From an uncultured Collinsella sp. (GTDB taxonomy: Bacteria; Actinomycetota; Coriobacteriia; Coriobacteriales; Coriobacteriaceae): a stretch of DNA of 36,772 nt. Below the pieces are notes generated by a model. That model made no database searches and was not told the origin of the DNA. It saw only the letters and a list, made by a program, of their open reading frames with translations. Shown one piece after another: positions 32,580 to 36,772 of the stretch (positions within the stretch are counted from its first letter, which is position 1; every line of letters begins with the position of its first letter). The stretch is from positions 1-36,772 of the forward strand of contig UQDE01000022.1 in NCBI GenBank assembly GCA_900539735.1, given 5' to 3'. The position numbers and the translations under genes are program-made.

Positions 32580-35045
32580 ATGGATGAATATACAAAACTT
32601 TCCATCCATAATCATTTTAATAACAAATCGGCCGATTTGACCATTGATCGCCCGATAGGTAGTGAAGCGAAATTTGATCTGCAAACTGGATATGATCAGA
32701 TAAGAGAAGCAAAAGCTGCCGATTATCAATTGCTCGCTCAAACAAATTCAAATAATCTCGATGTAGCAGCTTATCTCCTTATGAGAAAAATGGCTGCTTT
32801 ACACAATATAGAGTTGCTGCCTGGCGTTGAAATCAATCTATTAAATTGGACGGATGAGAGCAAAGTCCTTCACGTAGTTGTTGTTCTTGACCCCGACTCG
32901 CAGCTACTTTCGTTCTCAAAGAACCTCAACTCGAACTTCATCTTCAACGGAAGATATGCACTCACAATAAACCAACTATGTGAATTGCTATGCGACAGGC
33001 GCGCGGTTATATGTGTCCACGGATTAAAGCAAGACGATCGTGGGCTTGCGGGTAATCCCCCAATGGCGCAAGAATTGCTAAGTATGAATAAATATTTCCC
33101 TGTCGCTATTGAGGACAACAGGTCATTTCACAAGCTATCACTCGAGCAACATATCAAGGATTTTTTGACTGAAGAACAAGTCAATTGGTTTGAAGCTGCA
33201 GCAGATATCTCATCTGTTGATAGGTCTGCCTTTGACGGACTGGTTTCACCTACTTATATGTGGGCAGGTGCGAGTTTTGACGATTTGTTCTACTCTGTGC
33301 TAATGGGCGATTGCCGCATGGTCCGAAAGGAAGATATTGTAAATAGGGTTTCCTATGTATCCCGCATAGTCATTGAAGATGGCATGGGCCTGAAGCATTC
33401 GGAAATTAGCTGCTCGCAAGGGCTTAATTGCATAATTGGCCCATCGGGCAGCGGGAAAACCCTCCTTCTCGATATCTTGAGTGCGAAGCTCAGGAACGCT
33501 CATCTTAGCTAACAAATTTCAAGTGTTGCAGACTACGATAATATTTATAACTCTTATCAAGTGCATCTTTATGGACCCAACGGAGAAGAGATTGACACTT
33601 CGGACGGTTTTGAAGTAGTTGAAGGTGAAAACCTCTATAACAAAGTCATTAAGGCCTACAGCTCGGAAAAAAGTGAGCTCATTAACGATATGGGCCTAGG
33701 AATTAATTCACAAGATTTTACGAAACTAGTTACCAACTTTACGGTTAGTATGAACAATTACCTCGCTGATTTGGCAAGCGCTGATAAAGCAAGGGCCGAT
33801 GCGGGAGATGCTTTAGCACAGGCGAAAAGTGCTGCGCGATTCCTGTCAGCAAATGAAGTGAAGAGCGTGGACACTATTTCTTATAACCTAAATCCGAGTG
33901 ATGCCGCTGCCATTGCTGAATTGGACATTAAAATCCAAAACTGCTCTAACGGAATCAAGACTGCAACGGAGCATTTTAATAAGTTAATCACTATTGCTAG
34001 TGAGAATGCTTTGTCTCATGGGTTGCAGACACAACTTATCCAGTTGCGTAATTCCTTTTTACTCGAATTGGAAACAAAAGCTAGTAATTTAAAGTCTATA
34101 CACCTTGCCAAAACTCTTGATAAGAGAAAAAGAGAACTAATTTACGAAGCCGTTCAAACCTATAACGGGAAAGTGAGCGGGCAATTTCAGCAAGTTAATC
34201 AGAAGAAACAAGTATTAATAGATAAACTTTCTGAGCTAGCCTCCAATCTTTTGGAAGCGAAGAAAACAGAATTATGCTTGTTGGTGCCCGTTATAGACAA
34301 AGAAGATGCTACTAGATCAATTTCATTAGTAAGTGAAAATGACATTGCGCGACTGAAAATTGAAGACGTCAGATTATCCATAAATGACGAAAGCCGCATG
34401 AGAGAAGTATTTCCTAGTCACGTACGCACAAGAGCGGCTAATGGTAAAGCTAAGGCAGGAGAGTTTTCATACCCCCTGGATCTAACATCTCAAGCGTCGA
34501 ACAAATCGATGCTTGAGCTATTTTACAAAGCAGGTATTAAGAATGGCCTTGTCATGAATCTACCTCTTGAAGATGTAATTGAATATGCAATCGAGCTTCG
34601 GGGCATGAACTGCCGCTACCGTTCTATTGAGGAATACTCAGCTGGAATGCTAAGCAAAATATATGTCTCCTACTTTCTCGATCGTACAATTCAAAAAGAA
34701 GGTAGCAATACAATTGTTTTGTATGATCAACCCGAATCTAACATGGAAAAGGAATTCTTGCCCCGTACTTTAGGCGACAAATTAAAGGAGTTGAGAAAAA
34801 CTCATCAAATATTTGTAGCAACTCATGAGCCTCTGCTTGTAGTTAACGCTGATGCAAATGAAATTATTTTGGCAAACAACGATAAGAGAATTGATGCAAC
34901 CAATTGTATCTCATATGAAAACCGATCGTTTGTAGGGGCACATGGAAAAAGAGAGCTTGTTGAGAGCGTTGCAAGCCTGATAGATGGGGGCACCGACGCC
35001 GTAAAACGGAGAAGCACTATCTACGAAGGGATGGTTCATCGATGA
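32580..35045 (+). pseudogene. PHP-domain / ABC-SMC-like ATPase (TrlF-like), interrupted by one in-frame TAA
   Basis: The frame spans 821 codons. Residues 1-270 resemble a PHP phosphoesterase: SIHNHF (H-x-H), LLPGVEIN, LHVVVVLDPD and VICVHG; the usual TDHN motif appears as AQTNSNN, so part of the metal site may be lost. An ABC-type ATPase follows: Walker A GPSGSGKT at about 287-294, a long helical insertion (about 370-600), signature-like EYSAGMLSK, Walker B VLYDQPESNME and switch His in VATHEP. This layout matches PHP-ATPases of the TrlF group, implicated by context in phage defence. A TAA at 33510-33512, 16 codons after Walker A, splits the frame; sequence continues in the same frame with no good restart until GTG 33561. 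It is a recent nonsense mutation, readthrough or a base error. ATG start behind AGGAAG; the stop overlaps the next start (ATGA). Confidence 0.8.
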
Positions 35046-35350
35046 CAGACATAGTCGTAAATAGTAAGGGCGAGCTGCTCATAGACGGGAAGGCGAAGCA
35101 AATCGACGATCTGACTCAAGATTTTCTTGAGAAACTCGTTGATGATTCCCTTAAGGGCGAAGTGTCATTTGATATTGATGGCGATATGCCCCTCGCGGCT
35201 TTTTTCAAAAAAATACAAGATGGTACTAAAGCAGGCTCTACGCTTAGAAAAATGATGGAAGAGCAGGAACAGAATGACGCCAGCATCGACACCGCTGCTG
35301 ATGTTCCCGCTAAAGGGGCTGATAGCAATCCGTTTGGGAACAGCTTTTAA
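35042..35350 (+). CDS. Small acidic protein coupled to the PHP-ATPase
   Basis: A 102-residue protein of unknown family. The N-terminal half has a short beta-hairpin-like stretch (IVVNSKGELLIDGKAKQIDD) and an amphipathic helix (DFLEKLVDDSLKGEVSF); the middle has FFKKIQDGTKAGSTLRKMM; the C-terminal 30 residues are acidic and Pro/Ala-rich (probably disordered), ending NPFGNSF. It contains no Cys, no membrane segment and no catalytic motif. Its ATG overlaps the ATPase stop codon (ATGA), so it is almost certainly translated with it and may be a regulatory or assembly partner. Confidence 0.75.
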   Translation: MTDIVVNSKGELLIDGKAKQIDDLTQDFLEKLVDDSLKGEVSFDIDGDMPLAAFFKKIQDGTKAGSTLRKMMEEQEQNDASIDTAADVPAKGADSNPFGNSF

Positions 35351-35445
35351 TTGATTGAGATGCGATCTCGTTTTTTCATTAGCGAACTATGCTTCGCTAT
35401 TTTTCGAAAGCTTTATTTTATAGCCCCCTGAAGGAAGGTTCTCTT

Positions 35446-36189
35446 TTGCCAAAAAGTAAAGTGATAACTGAAGCAGTCGACTCCGTCGTTCCCTTGGAGC
35501 AAACCCTTAGAAGACTAGAGGTTCTTGCTCACGATGTTGGCAATGAAGAACTTGAACGCTGGGCGGAATGTGAGCTTGCAGGCTATACAGATGGCGAAGT
35601 CCCAAGTTACAGAGTTTCTAAAGGTCTTAACTTCAGTTATTCGGGGATTAATAATGGCACTTTTAAGGTAAACAGCGTGCCGCTGCAAATTTGTTTCCTT
35701 AGCGAAAAGACCCTGAATGATCTCAAGGAAGTACCCTTTGCTGAAGGTATATCCGGCGTTGAAAGGTTAGCCGAAGGCGATTCAACAGTCCATCTCGACC
35801 GATCATATTTAGCGAGCGAGGTTTTAGAGCGTTCTGGCGGCGGTATTACGTGTCTCTCTATTTCTCAGAACTTTTCGCCAGATTTTTTTAATGGAATAAA
35901 AGGGGAGGTAACTACTCGTGCCATTAAGGCGTTAATGATGCTTGAAGACGAGTATGGATGCCTTGATGAACTTGGTATCGAGATTAAGTCCAAGAGAGAA
36001 ACAGCAGATAACAATACGATAATTAATAACACTGTTTTAAATACTAGGGCTCCCGGTGATGAAGAGGCTAATTCTGCTGAAAAGGAGGGTTTTGGATCAA
36101 AGGTTGCCTGGAATGTCCTGGTGCCAATTATTACAGCAGTTGCAGGTTCTCTGGTAACGGCTATGTTGATTAGTTATTTCAAATTGTAA
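35446..36189 (+). CDS. AbiTii-like domain protein with C-terminal membrane anchor
   Basis: A 247-residue protein. The first 65 residues (KSKVITEAVDSVVPLEQTLR, then HDVGNEELERWAECELAGY and VPSYRV) resemble the AbiTii domain, named for abortive-infection proteins; such domains are predicted N-terminal modules in phage-defence proteins. A middle region of unknown fold (about 65-195) leads to a linker with IINNTVLNT and a single hydrophobic helix at the end (VAWNVLVPIITAVAGSLVTA). The start is set at TTG 35446, seven bases after a strong AAGGAAGG; an ATG at 35389 would add 19 residues but has no ribosome site. It lies 95 bases after the acidic protein gene. AbiTii assignment is by eye and needs a profile search. 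Confidence 0.7.
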   Translation: MPKSKVITEAVDSVVPLEQTLRRLEVLAHDVGNEELERWAECELAGYTDGEVPSYRVSKGLNFSYSGINNGTFKVNSVPLQICFLSEKTLNDLKEVPFAEGISGVERLAEGDSTVHLDRSYLASEVLERSGGGITCLSISQNFSPDFFNGIKGEVTTRAIKALMMLEDEYGCLDELGIEIKSKRETADNNTIINNTVLNTRAPGDEEANSAEKEGFGSKVAWNVLVPIITAVAGSLVTAMLISYFKL

Positions 36190-36213
36190 TGAAATAGTAA
36201 AGATCTAAGTTAT

Positions 36214-36521
36214 GCGGTAGATCGTCTATAAGGGCAAGCCGAACCCGGTCGAGGGCGTGCGCTGCCTGACGATGAAGTCCAACTCCGACAACTTCCGCTC
36301 GAGTTCCATCAGGGCGTCATTAAGCACATGAAGGCCAAGGGCGTGCCAGTGATGGTCTACGAGCCCAACTGGACGCTCCGGAGTTCTTCGACTTCGAGGT
36401 GATCCACGACCTGGAGGCCTTCAAGGCCGGCTGCGACGTGATCGTCGCGAACCGCTGGAGCGATGAGCTCGCGGACGTGTCGGACAAGGTGTACACGAGG
36501 GATCTGTTTAAGCAGGACTAG
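36214..36521 (+). pseudogene. Decayed 3' end of a second ugd gene
   Basis: This stretch aligns with the last third of ugd: CTGACGATGAAGTCCAACTC, the GGCCTTCAAGGCCGGCTGCG block and the end GTGTACACGAGGGATCTGTT are shared, with scattered substitutions. Two single-base deletions (in the codons matching ATCCAGGGC and CCCACGCTG) break the frame, and everything upstream of about residue 315 is missing. It ends with TAG as ugd does. Substitutions as well as deletions show it comes from a diverged ugd copy, not a fresh duplication. Confidence 0.88.
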
Positions 36522-36579
36522 GGAAGAGAGGACTTTCCCAAGTTGGGCGGACTTAGCCTATAGCAAGATCATTCTGCAT

Positions 36580-36623
36580 GAGGACGGGGGTATATCGGCT
36601 AACGCCGATATACCCCCGTCCTC
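36580..36623 (+). terminator. Long perfect hairpin after the ugd remnant
   Basis: GAGGACGGGGGTATATCGGC pairs perfectly with its complement over TAAC, a 20-bp stem followed by GTTATTCTC. It closely resembles the hairpin after intact ugd, in the same relative position. Confidence 0.7.
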
Positions 36624-36772
36624 GTTATTCTCACCAATTGCATCAATAGGCAATCACTAAGGTTGCTCTTCTTATAAACCGTCATGTTTTTAAGTAGGTG
36701 CAGAGCGCTGCTAGTGGTGTTAGCGTCGGAATAATTTAGCCAAATATAGTCGGCCGAGATTGACCAATCCCG
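36624..36772. other. Window end without recognisable gene
   Basis: About 150 bases of mixed composition after the second hairpin. No convincing coding frame, ribosome site or RNA gene is seen before the window ends. Confidence 0.4.

Noticed and set aside
36463..36660. 65-codon frame over the ugd remnant and hairpin
   Set aside because: Out-of-frame reading of the ugd 3' end running through the terminator hairpin.
1..36772. Genome-wide amber recoding to explain the in-frame TAG codons
   Set aside because: FmdB-like, glgA, HAD phosphatase, NusG-like, dehydratase, polymerase and ugd genes all end normally at TAG, so TAG is an ordinary stop here.
1..36772. CRISPR array
   Set aside because: No evenly spaced direct repeats with unique spacers were seen; the repeats present are inverted hairpins or low-complexity coding repeats.

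Overview
The window looks like chromosomal DNA from a Collinsella-like gut actinobacterium (class Coriobacteriia). This is inferred from the GC-rich coding style, the GlgC/GlgD pair typical of Firmicutes and Coriobacteriia, frequent GTG/TTG starts and the protein flavour. No 16S gene is present, so the genus is a judgement and not a proof.

Positions 1-13500 (minus strand) hold a storage-polysaccharide block. In transcription order it runs glgB (branching), glgP (phosphorylase), glgC and glgD (ADP-glucose pyrophosphorylase pair), glgA (glycogen synthase), then a 1098-residue GH13-GH77 fusion, and finally a small FmdB-type zinc ribbon. GlgA and GlgB both carry long lysine/alanine-rich tails resembling histone H1. 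Inverted TGGTAAAAC motifs lie upstream of glgB, and one related site lies upstream of the fusion gene, suggesting one shared regulator.

Positions 13790-15470 (plus strand) hold a HAD phosphatase, thiamine pyrophosphokinase, a 75-base palindrome and tRNA-Ala(GGC) with a clear promoter and terminators. An IS110-family element follows; its transposase has a single in-frame amber codon.

Positions 17400-32200 are an extracellular/capsular polysaccharide locus headed by a NusG-like antiterminator with a large leader hairpin. It contains a membrane-bound 4,6-dehydratase, a DegT-type aminotransferase (nonsense-interrupted), an initiating sugar-phosphate transferase, three glycosyltransferases, an EpsG/Wzy-type polymerase, a TupA-like ATP-grasp protein, a flippase, a serine-acetyltransferase-like enzyme (frameshifted), a UDP-glucuronate 4-epimerase-like enzyme and UDP-glucose dehydrogenase. 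Two long G-tracts sit inside genes here: G10 in the ATP-grasp gene and G9 in the acetyltransferase. They look like phase-variation switches, the second apparently OFF.

Positions 32200-36200 are an AT-richer three-gene module: a PHP-ABC/SMC-like ATPase (interrupted by one TAA), a small acidic protein translationally coupled to it, and an AbiTii-like protein with a C-terminal membrane anchor. This is the best candidate for a little-described defence system. It is flanked by ugd on the left and a decayed, 5'-truncated ugd 3' end on the right; each is followed by a near-identical long hairpin, which suggests recombination at a capsule-locus boundary.
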